NCBI RefSeq assembly: GCF_018614915.1
Contig: NZ_JAGGNU010000007.1
Coordinates: forward strand, 1-64,000
Reading direction: 5' to 3'
DNA: 64,000 nucleotides
Source of the DNA: Variovorax paradoxus
GTDB lineage: Bacteria > Pseudomonadota > Gammaproteobacteria > Burkholderiales > Burkholderiaceae_C
Shown here: in pieces, positions 17,366 to 27,562 of the stretch
Position numbering within the stretch: the stretch's first letter is position 1
How the letters are laid out: each line of letters opens with the position of its first letter
Position numbers and translations under genes: made by a program
The notes under the pieces: model-generated
The model's input: only the letters and a program-made list of their open reading frames with translations
Database searches by the model: none
Told to the model about the DNA's origin: nothing

Positions 17366-18891
17366 AGCAGAACGATGTCGTACTGCCCCTGCCCCATCGC
17401 CGGCTCCACCTGCAGCGAGATCGGCTTGCCGATGAAGTCGCTGAGGCCCGCAAGATGCTGGCTTTCCTCGTCGAGGAAGAGCTCGATCACCTGCGGCGAC
17501 GAGACGATGCGGAACTCGCGCGGCGTGAACTGGCGCGCCTCGCGCAGGATCTCGCGCAGCACGTCGTAGGCCACGCTGCGCGCGGTCTTCACGATGCCTT
17601 GGCCGTTGCAGGCCAGGCAGGGCTCGCACAGCATGTGCGCCAGCGATTCGCGCGTGCGCTTGCGTGTCATCTCGACCAGGCCCAATTGCGAGAAGCCGCC
17701 CGCCGTGGTCTTGGCGCGGTCGCGCGCGAGCTGCTTGCGGAACTCGGCCAGCACCTGCTCGCGATGGTCGTCGCGCGCCATGTCGATGAAGTCGACGATG
17801 ATGATCCCGCCCAGGTTGCGCAGGCGCAATTGCCGCGCGATGGCCTGCGCCGCCTCCAGGTTGGTCTTGAAGATGGTGTCGTCGAAGTTGCGTGCACCGA
17901 CGAAGCCGCCGGTGTTCACGTCGACGGTGGTGAGCGCCTCGGTCTGGTCGACCACGAGGTAGCCGCCCGACTTCAGGTCGACGCGGCGACCCAACGCCTT
18001 GGCGATCTCCTCGTCGATCGAATAGAGGTCGAAGATCGGCCGCTCGCCCTTGTAGAGCTGCAGCTTGCCGGCCGCCTGCGGCATGAACTCGAGGCCGAAC
18101 TTGAGCAGCGCCTCGAACTGCTCGCGCGAATCGATGCGGATGGTCTGCGTGTCCTCGCTGGTCATGTCGCGCAGCACGCGCTGCAGCAAGCTCAGGTCCT
18201 GGTGCAGCAGCGACATCGGCGGCATGCGCGAGGACAGCTCGCGGATGCGCGACCAGGTCTTGCGCAGGTAGGCAATGTCCTCGGCCAGCTCGGCATCGCT
18301 CGAATCCTCGCCGTTGGTGCGCAGGATGAAGCCGCCGGTGTTCGCGGGCACCACGCCGCCGCCATCGGCCGCGGCGGCGGCTTCGATCAGCACCTGCATG
18401 CGCGTGCGCAAGGCATCGCGCAGGTCGGAAGGGATCTTCTGCGAGACGCCGACGTGGTTGTCCTGCGGCAGGAAGACCAGCAGCCGGCCGGCAATGCTGA
18501 TCTGGGTCGACAGGCGCGCGCCCTTGGTGCCGATCGGGTCCTTGATCACCTGCACCAGCAGCGACTGCCCTTCGAACACCTGCTTCTCGATCGGCACCAT
18601 GGCGCTGCTGCCGTTGCGGGCGTCGCGTTCGGGCTGCGGCGTGCTCGGCCGCGAGCCGGGCGTGAAAGGCGCCACGATGTCGGCCACGTGCAGGAAGGCC
18701 GTGCGGTCGAGCCCGATGTCGATGAAGGCCGACTGCATGCCGGGCAGCACGCGCGAGACCTTGCCGAGATAGATGTTGCCGACCAGCCCACGCTCGAGCG
18801 TGCGCTCCACGTGGAGCTCCTGCACGGCGCCGTGCTCGACCAGCGCGACGCGGGTCTCCTGCGGGGACCAGTTGATCAGGATGTCTTGCAT
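17362..18891 (-). CDS. rng: Ribonuclease G
   Basis: A 509-residue RNase E/G family endoribonuclease that matures the 5' end of 16S rRNA and starts mRNA decay. It begins with MQDILINWSPQETRVALVE and an S1 domain (GNIYLGKVSRVLPGMQSAFIDIGLDRTAFLH). The catalytic DNase I-like region contains TTVDVNTGGFVG and IIIVDFIDMARDDHRE, with the metal-binding aspartates. The zinc-link cysteines are in CEPCLACNGQG. It lacks the long C-terminal arm of RNase E, which supports RNase G. Its stop codon lies within the palindromic repeat. It is last in the run yebC to rng. Confidence 0.93.
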   Translation of the reverse strand: MQDILINWSPQETRVALVEHGAVQELHVERTLERGLVGNIYLGKVSRVLPGMQSAFIDIGLDRTAFLHVADIVAPFTPGSRPSTPQPERDARNGSSAMVPIEKQVFEGQSLLVQVIKDPIGTKGARLSTQISIAGRLLVFLPQDNHVGVSQKIPSDLRDALRTRMQVLIEAAAAADGGGVVPANTGGFILRTNGEDSSDAELAEDIAYLRKTWSRIRELSSRMPPMSLLHQDLSLLQRVLRDMTSEDTQTIRIDSREQFEALLKFGLEFMPQAAGKLQLYKGERPIFDLYSIDEEIAKALGRRVDLKSGGYLVVDQTEALTTVDVNTGGFVGARNFDDTIFKTNLEAAQAIARQLRLRNLGGIIIVDFIDMARDDHREQVLAEFRKQLARDRAKTTAGGFSQLGLVEMTRKRTRESLAHMLCEPCLACNGQGIVKTARSVAYDVLREILREARQFTPREFRIVSSPQVIELFLDEESQHLAGLSDFIGKPISLQVEPAMGQGQYDIVLL

Positions 18892-18894
18892 TTT

Positions 18895-19500
18895 TTAAAG
18901 CCTGAAGCCGGCCTGGCGCAGCAACTGGGCGGTCTCGAACATCGGGAGGCCCATGATGCCCGAATGCGAGCCGCTGATGTGTTCGACGAAAGCCGCAGCC
19001 CGGCCCTGGATGGCATAGGCGCCGGCCTTGCCGAGCGGCTCGCCGGTGGCGACGTACTGGGCGATGCGCGATTTCGAGACGGCCGCGAAGCGCACGTGCG
19101 ACACGCTGAGCGCCGCATGCCGGCGCTTGCCGTGCTGCAGCGCGATGGCGGTCAGCACGCGATGGGTTCGCCCGGACAGCAGCGCGAGCATGCGTTCGGC
19201 ATCGCGCGCGTCCACCGGCTTGGCCAGGATCGTGCGACCCAGGGCGACGGTGGTATCGGCGCAAAGCACCGGGGCCGACGGCAGGCGCAGGGCCTGGTGC
19301 CGCGCCACGGCCGCATCGAGCTTGCGCGCCGTGACCCGCTGGACGTACGCCGTCGGCGATTCGCCGGGCAGTTCGTGCTCCAGCGCCTCGGCGTCCTCGT
19401 CCGCTCCGGCCAGGAGCAATTGGTGGCGGATACCAAGCAGTTCCAGCAGGTGGGCGCGCCGCGGGCTCTGCGACGCCAGGTAGATGAAAGAAGAATTCAT
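18895..19500 (-). CDS. maf: Maf family nucleotide pyrophosphatase
   Basis: A 201-residue Maf/YhdE protein, which hydrolyses non-canonical or excess nucleoside triphosphates such as dTTP, UTP or m5UTP. Family motifs are present: [17 protein letters not shown] near residues 7-23, CADTTVALG near 84-92, [12 protein letters not shown], and [36 protein letters not shown]. It overlaps the rlmH stop by four bases and is followed three bases later by rng. Confidence 0.94.
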   Translation of the reverse strand: MNSSFIYLASQSPRRAHLLELLGIRHQLLLAGADEDAEALEHELPGESPTAYVQRVTARKLDAAVARHQALRLPSAPVLCADTTVALGRTILAKPVDARDAERMLALLSGRTHRVLTAIALQHGKRRHAALSVSHVRFAAVSKSRIAQYVATGEPLGKAGAYAIQGRAAAFVEHISGSHSGIMGLPMFETAQLLRQAGFRL

Positions 19501-19964
19501 TCGCGGTGGTAGGGATGGCCCGCGTTGACCGACCAGGCCCGGTAGAGCTGCTCGACGAGCAGCACGCGCGCCATCGCGTGCGGCAGCGTCAGGTCCGACA
19601 GGCGGATGCGCTCATGGGCCGCCGCCTTGAAGGCCGGGTCCAGCCCGTCGGGGCCGCCGATCACCAGGGCGACGTCGTCGCCCCCGCCCTGCCAGGCCGA
19701 CAGGCGGGCTGCCAATGCCTTGGTGGTGAGCGCAGTGCCGCGCTCGTCCAGCACCACGATGCGCATGCCCTTGGCGATCGCGGCCTCGATGCGCTCGCGC
19801 TCGGCCGCGTAAAGCGTCTCGAGCGTCTTGGAGCCGCGCGGCTCGGTCTTGACGGCGCGCAGTTCGAGCTTGAGCTCGGGTGGGAAACGCTTGGCGTAGT
19901 CGTCCCAGGCGGTCTGTGCCCAGTCAGGCATGCGCTGCCCGACCGCGACCACCAGGAGTTTCAT
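19497..19964 (-). CDS. rlmH: 23S rRNA (pseudouridine1915-N3)-methyltransferase RlmH
   Basis: 155 residues, the exact size of the family. It is a SPOUT methyltransferase that methylates pseudouridine 1915 in helix 69 of 23S rRNA. The N-terminus [15 protein letters not shown], the SAM-binding trefoil-knot segments VLDERGTAL and [10 protein letters not shown], and the C-terminal end [13 protein letters not shown] are diagnostic. The start at 19964 overlaps the rsfS stop (ATGA). Confidence 0.97.
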   Translation of the reverse strand: MKLLVVAVGQRMPDWAQTAWDDYAKRFPPELKLELRAVKTEPRGSKTLETLYAAERERIEAAIAKGMRIVVLDERGTALTTKALAARLSAWQGGGDDVALVIGGPDGLDPAFKAAAHERIRLSDLTLPHAMARVLLVEQLYRAWSVNAGHPYHRE

Positions 19965-20611
19965 GACCGCGACGATGCGGTCTTGCGCGGCGCCCTCTTC
20001 GCTGCCGGTGCGGCCTTCTTCGAAGCGGCGGTTTTCTTGGCCGGCGCCTTGTTCACGACCATCGTCTTGACGGGCGCCTTCTTGGCCGCCGGCTTCTTCG
20101 CGGCAGGCTTGGCCTTGGCGGCCTGTTCGGCGGCGCGGATGGCGGTCTTGGCGGCGCTCGAGCGGCGCAGCGAGGTGCTGTTCTTGGCGGCCGGCGTCTT
20201 TTCCTTCTCCTCGGTGGCCCTGGCGGTCGATGGCTTCGCGGCGCCCAGCCTGGTGCGCACCGGCTTGTCGCCCCAGATCTCTTCGAGGTGGTAGTACTGC
20301 CGGATCGCCGGCTGCATGATGTGCGCTACCGCGGCGCCGCAGTCCACGATGATCCACTCGCCGTTCTCCTCGCCCTCCGTGCGCGGCTTGCCGAAGCCGG
20401 CGTCCTTTACCGCATCGCGCACGCTGGCGGCGAGCGCCTTGGTCTGGCGGTTGGAGGTGCCCGAGGCGACGATCACGCGCTCGAAGAGCGGCGAGAGATG
20501 TTCGGTGTCGAAGACCTGAATGTCCTGCGCCTTGACGTCCTCGAGCCCATCGATGATGGCTCTCTGGAGTTTCTGGGTGTCTTTCTTGGCGGCGGCGGCT
20601 TCAGTGTTCAT
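19961..20611 (-). CDS. rsfS: Ribosomal silencing factor RsfS with basic C-terminal tail
   Basis: Residues 12-118 are the RsfS (YbeB/Iojap) domain, which binds ribosomal protein L14 and blocks subunit joining in starvation. Motifs are [10 protein letters not shown]-like start, [50 protein letters not shown]. Residues from about 125 to 216 are an unusual tail of Lys, Ala and Pro ([31 protein letters not shown]), like histone H1 tails. The family is normally about 105-130 residues. Start overlaps the nadD stop by one base, stop overlaps the rlmH start. Confidence 0.92.
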   Translation of the reverse strand: MNTEAAAAKKDTQKLQRAIIDGLEDVKAQDIQVFDTEHLSPLFERVIVASGTSNRQTKALAASVRDAVKDAGFGKPRTEGEENGEWIIVDCGAAVAHIMQPAIRQYYHLEEIWGDKPVRTRLGAAKPSTARATEEKEKTPAAKNSTSLRRSSAAKTAIRAAEQAAKAKPAAKKPAAKKAPVKTMVVNKAPAKKTAASKKAAPAAKRAPRKTASSRS

Positions 20612-21240
20612 CAGGCGGATCGGTAGAGGTGGTGTTTGTCAATATAGCGTGCAACCGCCGGCGGAACCAGACGGGAAAAGTCGACGCCGGTCGCAGCGCG
20701 GGTCCGGATGTCGGTCGCGCTGGTGTCCATGGGTGCCAGTTCGAGGGTTTCGAAGCGCGCAGCGGGCGGGAGGGGAGGCAGGATTCTAGGGTCAAAGGCG
20801 GCGGCGGTGCCCCCGACATCTACCACGCCGGCGCGATGCGCCACGGCAACGATGGCAATCGCCAGGATCTCCTGCCATCCGTGCCACTGCGGCAGCGAAG
20901 CGGCCTGGTCGGCACCCATGATCAGCACCAGCCGGGCGCCCGGATCGTCGTTCTGCAGTTCGCGCAAGGTGTCGAGCGTGTAGGTGGGGCCGGCGCGTGC
21001 CGTTTCGCGCGCATCGACCACGGTGCGCTCGAAGCCGCCGAATGCCAGCTGCGCCATGGCGAGCCGATGCGCGGCCGGGCTCAGCGCCCGATGCTTGTGC
21101 CAGGCATCGCCGGTCGGAAAGATGCGCAGCTCTGCCAGCTTCAGTTGCGCCAGCGCCGCTTCGACCAGTGCAACGTGCGCGTTGTGCGGCGGGTCGAAGG
21201 CGCCGCCGAAGACGCCGATGCGAGGCGCGGTCACAGCCAT
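20611..21240 (-). CDS. nadD: Nicotinate-nucleotide adenylyltransferase
   Basis: 209 residues. NadD makes nicotinate adenine dinucleotide from NaMN and ATP in NAD synthesis. The N-terminal [19 protein letters not shown] holds the HxGH-like nucleotidyltransferase motif (here HNAH), [20 protein letters not shown] is the substrate-binding segment, and [13 protein letters not shown] is the C-terminal SxTxxR motif. The ATG at 21240 overlaps the end of hemF by ten bases. It precedes rsfS, as in many proteobacteria. Confidence 0.96.
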   Translation of the reverse strand: MAVTAPRIGVFGGAFDPPHNAHVALVEAALAQLKLAELRIFPTGDAWHKHRALSPAAHRLAMAQLAFGGFERTVVDARETARAGPTYTLDTLRELQNDDPGARLVLIMGADQAASLPQWHGWQEILAIAIVAVAHRAGVVDVGGTAAAFDPRILPPLPPAARFETLELAPMDTSATDIRTRAATGVDFSRLVPPAVARYIDKHHLYRSA

Positions 21241-22145
21241 TCGCGTCGCACGATGAAGTCGCTGTAGAGCGCCGCCTCCGGCGTGCCCGGCTCCGGCGCC
21301 TGGCGATAGGCCCAGCTCGCGAGCGGCGGCATCGACAGGAGGATCGATTCGGTGCGCCCGCCCGACTGCAGGCCGAAGTGCGTGCCGCGGTCCCAGACCA
21401 GGTTGAACTCCACGTAGCGGCCGCGCCGGTAGAGCTGGAACGCGCGTTCGCGCTCGCCCCAGGGCAGGTCGCGGCGCCGCTCGACGAGCGGCAGGTAGGC
21501 CGGCAGGAAAGCGTCGCCTACCGAACGCAGCATGGCAAAGCTCTGCTCGAAGCCGAGCTCGGCGAAGTCGTCGAAGAAGATGCCGCCGATGCCGCGCTGC
21601 TCGTTGCGGTGCTTCAAGAAGAAATACTCGTCGCACCAGGTCTTGAAGCGCGGGTACTTGTCGTCGCCGAAAGGCGCCAGCGCATCGCGGCAGGCGCGAT
21701 GGAAGTGCACCGCATCCTCCTCGAAGCCGTAGCACGGCGTGAGGTCCATGCCGCCGCCGAACCAGCACACGGGCTCGGCACCCGCCGGCAGAGCGGCCAA
21801 CATGCGAACGTTCATGTGCACGATGGGCACGTAGGGGTTGCGCGGGTGGAACACCAGCGACACGCCCATCGCCTCGAAGGGCGCGCCCGCCAGCTCGGGC
21901 CGGTGCTGCGTGGCCGAGGGCGGCAGCTGCGGCCCCCGCACCTGCGAGAAGCCGCAGCCGGCGCGCTCGAACAGCGCCCCCCCTTCGAGGATGCAGGTCA
22001 GGCCGCTGCCCTGCAGCGGCTCGTCCGGCTCCTTCTTCCATTCATCGCGAACGCAAGTGCTGCCGTCGGCGGCTTCGAGCGCGGCCACGATGCGTTGCTG
22101 CAGCCCCCGCAGGTAGTCGCCGACCGCTTGCGGATCCTGGTGCAT
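21231..22145 (-). CDS. hemF: Oxygen-dependent coproporphyrinogen-III oxidase
   Basis: 304 residues. HemF decarboxylates two propionates of coproporphyrinogen III to vinyls, using oxygen, late in haem synthesis. Family signatures: [66 protein letters not shown], and [35 protein letters not shown]. It overlaps purD (ATGA at 22145) and nadD. Confidence 0.97.
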   Translation of the reverse strand: MHQDPQAVGDYLRGLQQRIVAALEAADGSTCVRDEWKKEPDEPLQGSGLTCILEGGALFERAGCGFSQVRGPQLPPSATQHRPELAGAPFEAMGVSLVFHPRNPYVPIVHMNVRMLAALPAGAEPVCWFGGGMDLTPCYGFEEDAVHFHRACRDALAPFGDDKYPRFKTWCDEYFFLKHRNEQRGIGGIFFDDFAELGFEQSFAMLRSVGDAFLPAYLPLVERRRDLPWGERERAFQLYRRGRYVEFNLVWDRGTHFGLQSGGRTESILLSMPPLASWAYRQAPEPGTPEAALYSDFIVRREWL

Positions 22146-23440
22146 CAGCCTTGCGAACCGCGCGCGTGGACGGCGCGGTGCCCGATGTCCTTGCGGTATT
22201 GCGCACCGTCGAAGTGGATGCGCGCCGCGACCGCATAGGCGCGCTGCTGCGCCTGCTTGACGCTGTCGGCCAACACGGTCACGCAGAGCACGCGCCCGCC
22301 GCTGGTCTTGAGTTCGCCGTCTTCGATGATGGTGCCTGCATGGAACACGACGGCATCGGCCGTCTCCGGCGGAATGCCCGTGATGCGATCGCCCTTGCGC
22401 GGCGAAAGCGGATAACCGTGCGCCGCCATCACCACGCCGAGCGCGACGCGGCGGTCCCAATCGAGTTCGACCTGGTCCAGGGTGCCGTCGGTGGCGTGCC
22501 AGAACACCTCGAACAGATCGGACTTGAGCCGCATCATGATCGGCTGGGTCTCGGGGTCGCCCATGCGACAGTTGAATTCGAGCGTCTTCGGATGGCCCGC
22601 GGCATCGATCATGAGGCCCGCATAGAGAAAGCCGGTGAAGGGGATGCCGTCCTTTTCCATCCCGCGGATGGTCGGCAGGATGATCTCGCGCATGGCGCGT
22701 GCGTGCACCTCGGCCGTGACCACCGGCGCCGGCGAGTACGCGCCCATGCCGCCGGTGTTGGGGCCCTGGTCGTCGTCCTGCAGGCGCTTGTGGTCCTGGC
22801 TGGTGGCCAGCGCAGTCACGTTGCGGCCGTCGCACAGCACGATGAAGCTGGCTTCCTCGCCCTGCAGGAACTCTTCGATGACGACGCGCGCACCGCCCTC
22901 GTTGTGGGAGATGCCGAGCTTGTTGTCCACCAGCATGAAGTCGATGGCCTCGTGCGCTTCCTCGAGCGTGGTCGCGACCACCACGCCCTTGCCGGCGGCC
23001 AGGCCGTCCGCCTTGACCACGATCGGCGCACCCTTGGCGTCGACGTAGGCATGCGCGGCAGCGGCATCGGTGAAGGCCTGGTACTCGGCCGTCGGGATCT
23101 TGTGGCGCTGCATGAAGGCCTTGGAAAAGGCCTTGGAGCTCTCCAGCTGCGCTGCCGCCTTGGTCGGCCCGAAGATGCGCAGGCCATGCGCCAGGAACTC
23201 GTCGACCACGCCGGCGGCCAAGGGCCCTTCGGGGCCGACCACGGTCAGCGCGATCTTTTCCTTCTGCGCCCAGGCCCGCAGCGCGGCGGGCTCGGAGATG
23301 TCGATGCACTCGTAGCGCGAATCGGCGCGCGTGCCGCCATTGCCCGGCGCCACATAGACCCGGCTGACCCGCGCGGCCTGCGCCAGCCGCCACGCCAGCG
23401 CGTGCTCGCGGCCCCCTCCTCCGATCACCAGTACCTTCAT
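22145..23440 (-). CDS. purD: Phosphoribosylamine-glycine ligase
   Basis: 431 residues. PurD joins glycine to phosphoribosylamine with ATP, step two of purine synthesis. I start at the ATG at 23440 because [21 protein letters not shown] is the family N-terminus; an upstream frame of 19 codons does not fit. The ATP-grasp body has [54 protein letters not shown] and [11 protein letters not shown]. It lies 25 bases after yebC and is coupled to hemF. Confidence 0.97.
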   Translation of the reverse strand: MKVLVIGGGGREHALAWRLAQAARVSRVYVAPGNGGTRADSRYECIDISEPAALRAWAQKEKIALTVVGPEGPLAAGVVDEFLAHGLRIFGPTKAAAQLESSKAFSKAFMQRHKIPTAEYQAFTDAAAAHAYVDAKGAPIVVKADGLAAGKGVVVATTLEEAHEAIDFMLVDNKLGISHNEGGARVVIEEFLQGEEASFIVLCDGRNVTALATSQDHKRLQDDDQGPNTGGMGAYSPAPVVTAEVHARAMREIILPTIRGMEKDGIPFTGFLYAGLMIDAAGHPKTLEFNCRMGDPETQPIMMRLKSDLFEVFWHATDGTLDQVELDWDRRVALGVVMAAHGYPLSPRKGDRITGIPPETADAVVFHAGTIIEDGELKTSGGRVLCVTVLADSVKQAQQRAYAVAARIHFDGAQYRKDIGHRAVHARGSQG

Positions 23441-23465
23441 TCGCAGGCTTTCATGGGCGCTTTCC

Positions 23466-24191
23466 TCATTCGGAGAGCGCTGCGTTGTGATAGACATCCT
23501 GCACGTCGTCCAGGTCCTCGAGCACGTCGAGCAGCTTCTGCATCTTCGCGGCGTCCTCGCCCGTGAGCTCGATGGTGTTCTCGGCCCGCATCGTGACTTC
23601 GGCCACCTCGGGCTGAAGGCCGGCCGCCTCGAGCGCGTTCTTGACCGCCTCGAAGTCGCCGACCGCGGTCAGCACCTCGATCGCGCCGTCTTCGTCGGTG
23701 ACGACGTCCTCGCCGCCGGCTTCGAGGGCCACTTCCATCACCTTGTCCTCGCTGGTGCCGGGCGCAAACACGAACTGCCCGCAGTGCTTGAACTGGAACG
23801 CGACCGAGCCTTCGGTCCCCATGTTGCCGCCGTGCTTGGAGAAGGCATGGCGCACCTCGGCGACCGTGCGCACGCGGTTGTCGGTCATGGTGTCGACGAT
23901 GATCGCGGCGCCGCCGATGCCGTAGCCCTCGTAGCGGATTTCCTCGTAGTTGACGCCTTCGAGGTTGCCGGTGGCCTTGTCGATGTTGCGCTTGACGGTG
24001 TCGGCCGGCAGGTTGACCGCCTTGGCCTTCTCGACCGCCAGCCTGAGGCGCGGATTGCCGCTCAGGTCGCCGCCGCCGGCGCGTGCCGCGACCATGATTT
24101 CACGGATCGCACGGGTCCAGAGCTTGCCGCGCTTCTCGTCCTGCCGGCCCTTCCTGTGCTGAATGTTCGCCCATTTGCTGTGTCCGGCCAT
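23466..24191 (-). CDS. yebC: YebC/PmpR family protein
   Basis: A 241-residue member of the YebC/TACO1 family, known as a DNA-binding regulator in some bacteria and as a factor aiding translation through proline stretches in others. The N-terminus [23 protein letters not shown] is diagnostic, and the acidic groove and [29 protein letters not shown] are conserved. It is the first gene of the purD-hemF-nadD-rsfS-rlmH-maf-rng run, divergent from the pigment-cluster halogenase-like gene. Confidence 0.95.
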   Translation of the reverse strand: MAGHSKWANIQHRKGRQDEKRGKLWTRAIREIMVAARAGGGDLSGNPRLRLAVEKAKAVNLPADTVKRNIDKATGNLEGVNYEEIRYEGYGIGGAAIIVDTMTDNRVRTVAEVRHAFSKHGGNMGTEGSVAFQFKHCGQFVFAPGTSEDKVMEVALEAGGEDVVTDEDGAIEVLTAVGDFEAVKNALEAAGLQPEVAEVTMRAENTIELTGEDAAKMQKLLDVLEDLDDVQDVYHNAALSE

Positions 24192-24362
24192 GGCTGTCTA
24201 TCTCGCTATCTCGTGTTTTCAAAGCAGGTTGTGAGTTTACTGTCCGGCGCGCGCAACGCCCGGCGCCCTACAGCGGGATCGCAGATGCTTTTTGGGATAA
24301 TCCGCCGCTGATGCGCCACCTCGGAACGAGCATCTTCTTGGAATCCATCCCAGTCAAAGCGC

Positions 24363-25721
24363 ATGAACATCCCTACGACAACAACCGGTCCTGCCGCGCT
24401 TTCCCACGAGAGCTGCGACGTGCTGGTCATCGGCGGCGGCCCCGCCGGCTCCACTGCCGCCGCCCTGCTGGCACGGCAAGGCCGCAAGGTCGTGTTGCTC
24501 GAAAAGGCGCACCATCCGCGCTTCCACATCGGCGAATCGCTGTTGCCGGCCAACGTGGCGCTGTTCGACAAGCTGGGCTTGCGCGACGAACTCGAGCGCA
24601 TCGGCATGCCCAAGTGGGGCGTCGAATTCGTTTCGCCCGATCACGATCATGTGCAAATGGTCGAGTTCGCCGAGGCCTGGGACAAGACCATGCCGTACGC
24701 CTGGCAGGTGCGGCGCTCCGAGATGGACGAGATCCTGTTCCGCAACGCCACGACCCAGGGCGCGCAAGCCATCGAGGGCTGCCGCGTTCGCGAGGTCAGC
24801 TTCGACGCCGAGGGCGCCACGGTCCAGGCCCAGCTCGACGACGGCGCCCGGCGCAGCTGGCGTGCCCGCTTCGTGATCGACGCCTCCGGCCGCGACACTT
24901 TCCTGTCGAACAAGTTCAAGGCCAAGCTGAAGAACCCGAAGCACAACAGTTCGGCCCTGTTCGGCCACTTCACCAATGCCGACCGGCTGCCGGGCAAGCT
25001 CGAAGGCAACATCACCATCTTCTGGTTCGCGCACGGCTGGTTCTGGTACATCCCGCTGGCCGACGGCACCACCAGCATCGGCGCGGTGTGCTGGCCCCAC
25101 TACCTGAAGTCGCGCACCAAGCCGCTCAAGGACTTCTTCGCCGACACCATCGCGATGTGTCCGCAACTGGCGGCGCGCCTCGCACACGCGACGCTGGTCG
25201 ACGACGCGGTCCACGCCACCGGTAACTATTCGTACACCAGCACCCACTGCAGCGGCGAGCGCTACCTGATGCTGGGCGACGCCTTCACCTTCGTCGACCC
25301 GGTGTTCTCCTCGGGCGTCTACCTCGCGATGCACAGCGCCTTCGAAGGCACCGAAGTGGTAGCCGCCGCGCTCGACCGGCCGGCCGAGGCCGCCCCCGCA
25401 CGGCAACGATTCGAACGCTACATGCGCAAGGGCCCTCGCGAGTTCTCCTGGTTCATCTTCCGCGTCACGAACCCGACCATTCGCGAATTCTTCATGTACC
25501 CGCAAAACCCCTTCCGCGTGAAGGAAGCGTTGCTGTCGCTCCTGGCCGGCGACATCTACGGCAAGACGCCGATCTGGCGCTCGCTCAACGTGCTCAAGGC
25601 CCTGTACTACCTCATCTCGGCCGGCCATCCGCGCCGCACCTGGGATGCCTGGCGCCGGCGGCGCAGCAACATCCGGGACCTCGGGCCGCTCGCCGGCGAA
25701 AACATCGTCGAGGCCCAGTGA
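24363..25721 (+). CDS. Flavin-dependent halogenase / oxidoreductase of pigment cluster
   Basis: A 452-residue FAD enzyme. GGGPAG (24-29) binds the ADP part of FAD, GESLLP lies at 57-62, and GDAFTFVDPVFSSGV (305-319) closes the flavin site. Residues 226-231, WFWYIP, match the WxWxIP motif of flavin-dependent halogenases. Related proteins in xanthomonadin and aryl-polyene loci are annotated as tryptophan halogenase or dehydrogenase. Xanthomonadins are brominated, so a ring-halogenation role is attractive but unproven. It is first in a plus-strand operon; its stop overlaps the GTG of the chorismatase (GTGA). Confidence 0.82.
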   Translation: MNIPTTTTGPAALSHESCDVLVIGGGPAGSTAAALLARQGRKVVLLEKAHHPRFHIGESLLPANVALFDKLGLRDELERIGMPKWGVEFVSPDHDHVQMVEFAEAWDKTMPYAWQVRRSEMDEILFRNATTQGAQAIEGCRVREVSFDAEGATVQAQLDDGARRSWRARFVIDASGRDTFLSNKFKAKLKNPKHNSSALFGHFTNADRLPGKLEGNITIFWFAHGWFWYIPLADGTTSIGAVCWPHYLKSRTKPLKDFFADTIAMCPQLAARLAHATLVDDAVHATGNYSYTSTHCSGERYLMLGDAFTFVDPVFSSGVYLAMHSAFEGTEVVAAALDRPAEAAPARQRFERYMRKGPREFSWFIFRVTNPTIREFFMYPQNPFRVKEALLSLLAGDIYGKTPIWRSLNVLKALYYLISAGHPRRTWDAWRRRRSNIRDLGPLAGENIVEAQ

Positions 25722-26749
25722 GCGCGCGCGACTTCAACGGGGTGCCGCCCCTGCGCGTTCAGCGCCTGTCCCTGTCGCAAAGCCTGGCCCTGTTGTCGAG
25801 CGGCAATCCGCCCTTCGGCGCGCTGGGCTACGGCACGCCGGAGGACCTGGCGTGGATGCCCACGGTCAACGCACGCGTGCTCTCGGCAGCGGGTGCCATG
25901 GCCGACGTGTGGCATGCCAGCGAGCACATCGAGTCCGGCACCACCGGCGTGGTGCGCTGGCGCTGCGACGGCCACTGGATGCTGGGCGCCATCGATCTCG
26001 ACGAAGCGACCGAAAAAGCGGGCCTGGCTGCTCTCGCCCAGCGCGCCTATCACGATCTTTTCGAGTCGATCGCGCAGACCGGCTGCGCCCACCTGCTGCG
26101 CGTGTGGAACTACCTGCCGCAGATCAACGGCGACGGCGGCGGCCTCGAGCGCTACCGGCAGTTCAACCTCGGCCGCCAGCAGGCCTTCTTCGACGCCGGC
26201 CAAGCCGCGTTCGAAGGCGCCCCGGCCGCCTGCGCGCTCGGCATCCACCAAGGCGCGCTGTGCATCCGCTTCCTGGCCGGCCGCATGGCGCCGCTGCCGA
26301 TCGAGAACCCGCGGCAGGTCTCGGCCTACCGCTACCCGGAGACCTACGGCCCGCGTTCGCCGACCTTCTCGCGCGCAGCGCTGGCGGAAATCGGCGGCGG
26401 CGACGTGGCGCTCTTCATCTCGGGCACGGCCAGCATCGTCGGCCACGAAACCGTGCACCTGGGCGACGTGCGGGCGCAAACCCAGGAAACGCTGCGCAAT
26501 CTCGGCGCCGTGATCGCGGCGGCCAACGAGCGCGCGACCACGCGCTTCGATCTGGCCGCCCTCGATGGCGTGGTGTACGTGCGCCATGTCGCCGACGCGC
26601 CGATCGTGCGCCGGGTGCTCGAGGAAACGCTGGGTTCACGGGCTCACACGGTGAGCCATGCGGTCTATTTGGAGGCGGACATCTGCCGCCAGGATCTGCT
26701 GGTGGAGATCGAGGCCCATGCGGTTGCCAACGGCTCATTGCGCGCCTGA
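25718..26749 (+). CDS. Chorismatase (FkbO/Hyg5/XanB2-like hydroxybenzoate synthase)
   Basis: A 343-residue protein matching the chorismatase family, which turns chorismate into dihydroxycyclohexadienoate or 3-/4-hydroxybenzoate plus pyruvate. The family blocks are RVWNYLPQIN (128-137) with LERYRQFNLGR (143-153), CALGIHQGALCIRFLAG, and a C-terminal DICRQDLLVEIEAH holding the likely catalytic Glu. XanB2 of Xanthomonas supplies hydroxybenzoate for xanthomonadin and ubiquinone. It starts with GTG inside the halogenase stop. Here it most likely makes the aryl starter of the polyene. Which isomer it makes cannot be told from sequence alone. Confidence 0.82.
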   Translation: MSARDFNGVPPLRVQRLSLSQSLALLSSGNPPFGALGYGTPEDLAWMPTVNARVLSAAGAMADVWHASEHIESGTTGVVRWRCDGHWMLGAIDLDEATEKAGLAALAQRAYHDLFESIAQTGCAHLLRVWNYLPQINGDGGGLERYRQFNLGRQQAFFDAGQAAFEGAPAACALGIHQGALCIRFLAGRMAPLPIENPRQVSAYRYPETYGPRSPTFSRAALAEIGGGDVALFISGTASIVGHETVHLGDVRAQTQETLRNLGAVIAAANERATTRFDLAALDGVVYVRHVADAPIVRRVLEETLGSRAHTVSHAVYLEADICRQDLLVEIEAHAVANGSLRA

Positions 26750-26764
26750 AAGCGCGAGCACGCC

Positions 26765-27562
26765 ATGAATCGGCTGCTGCGCTGCCTCTTCTTCATTCCG
26801 CTCGCCTTGCTGCTCTACGCCCTGCTCTTGCTGTTGGGCGGCATCTCGCTGGTGTGGAACCTGGTCGCGATGCTGCTCTACCCGGTGCTGCCCGCCCGCG
26901 TGGGACGCTCGCTGGGCCGCAGCGTGATCGCTTTCGCCTACCGCTCCTTCTGGGCCACCGCTTCCGCCTTCGGCATGATGCGCATCCACGCGAGCTGCCT
27001 CGATGCCCTGCGCGACGAACGCGGCGTGATCTTCGTCGCCAACCATCCGACCATGCTCGACGCGCTGCTGCTGGTGGCGCGCCTGCCGCGCAGCGCCTGC
27101 ATCATGAAGGCCGACCTGATGCGCAACATCTTCCTCGGCGCCGGCGCGCGGCTCGCACGCTACATCCGCAACGACTCGGCGCGCACCATGGTGCGACTCG
27201 CGGTCGAAGACCTGAAGGACGGCGGCCAGCTGGTGATCTTTCCCGAGGGCACGCGCACCGTCACGCCGCCGCTCAACGCCTTCAGGCCCGGCGTCACGCT
27301 GATCGCCAAGCTCGCAGAGGCGCCGATCCAGACCGTCTTCATCGACACCGATTCGCCCTACCTCGGCAAGGGCTGGCCGCTGTGGCGCGTGCCGCCGCTG
27401 CCGATCGTGTTCACGCTCCGGCTCGGCCAGCGCTTTGCGCCCAAGCAGGACAGCGATGCGCTGCTGCACGAGATCGAACAGTACTTTCGCCACCCCATGG
27501 AACAACGCGCCACCGACGCGCAGCCCGCATGCCAGAGCTCTCGCGCACCCACCTTGTCCTGA
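26765..27562 (+). CDS. PlsC-type 1-acyl-glycerol-3-phosphate acyltransferase family protein
   Basis: 265 residues. Two hydrophobic segments at the N-terminus (about 6-45) anchor it in the inner membrane. The acyltransferase motifs are NHPTMLD (His94, Asp99: HX4D) and FPEGTRT (about 159-165). In aryl-polyene loci such enzymes are thought to attach the polyene acyl chain to a lipid or sugar carrier. Its 3' end overlaps the glycosyltransferase gene by 34 bases. A housekeeping phospholipid role is less likely given the neighbours. Confidence 0.85.
   Translation: MNRLLRCLFFIPLALLLYALLLLLGGISLVWNLVAMLLYPVLPARVGRSLGRSVIAFAYRSFWATASAFGMMRIHASCLDALRDERGVIFVANHPTMLDALLLVARLPRSACIMKADLMRNIFLGAGARLARYIRNDSARTMVRLAVEDLKDGGQLVIFPEGTRTVTPPLNAFRPGVTLIAKLAEAPIQTVFIDTDSPYLGKGWPLWRVPPLPIVFTLRLGQRFAPKQDSDALLHEIEQYFRHPMEQRATDAQPACQSSRAPTLS

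Noticed and set aside
17202-17435. 77-codon frame in the msbA-rng gap
   Set aside because: It lies across the palindromic element, where the repeat structure explains the open frame.
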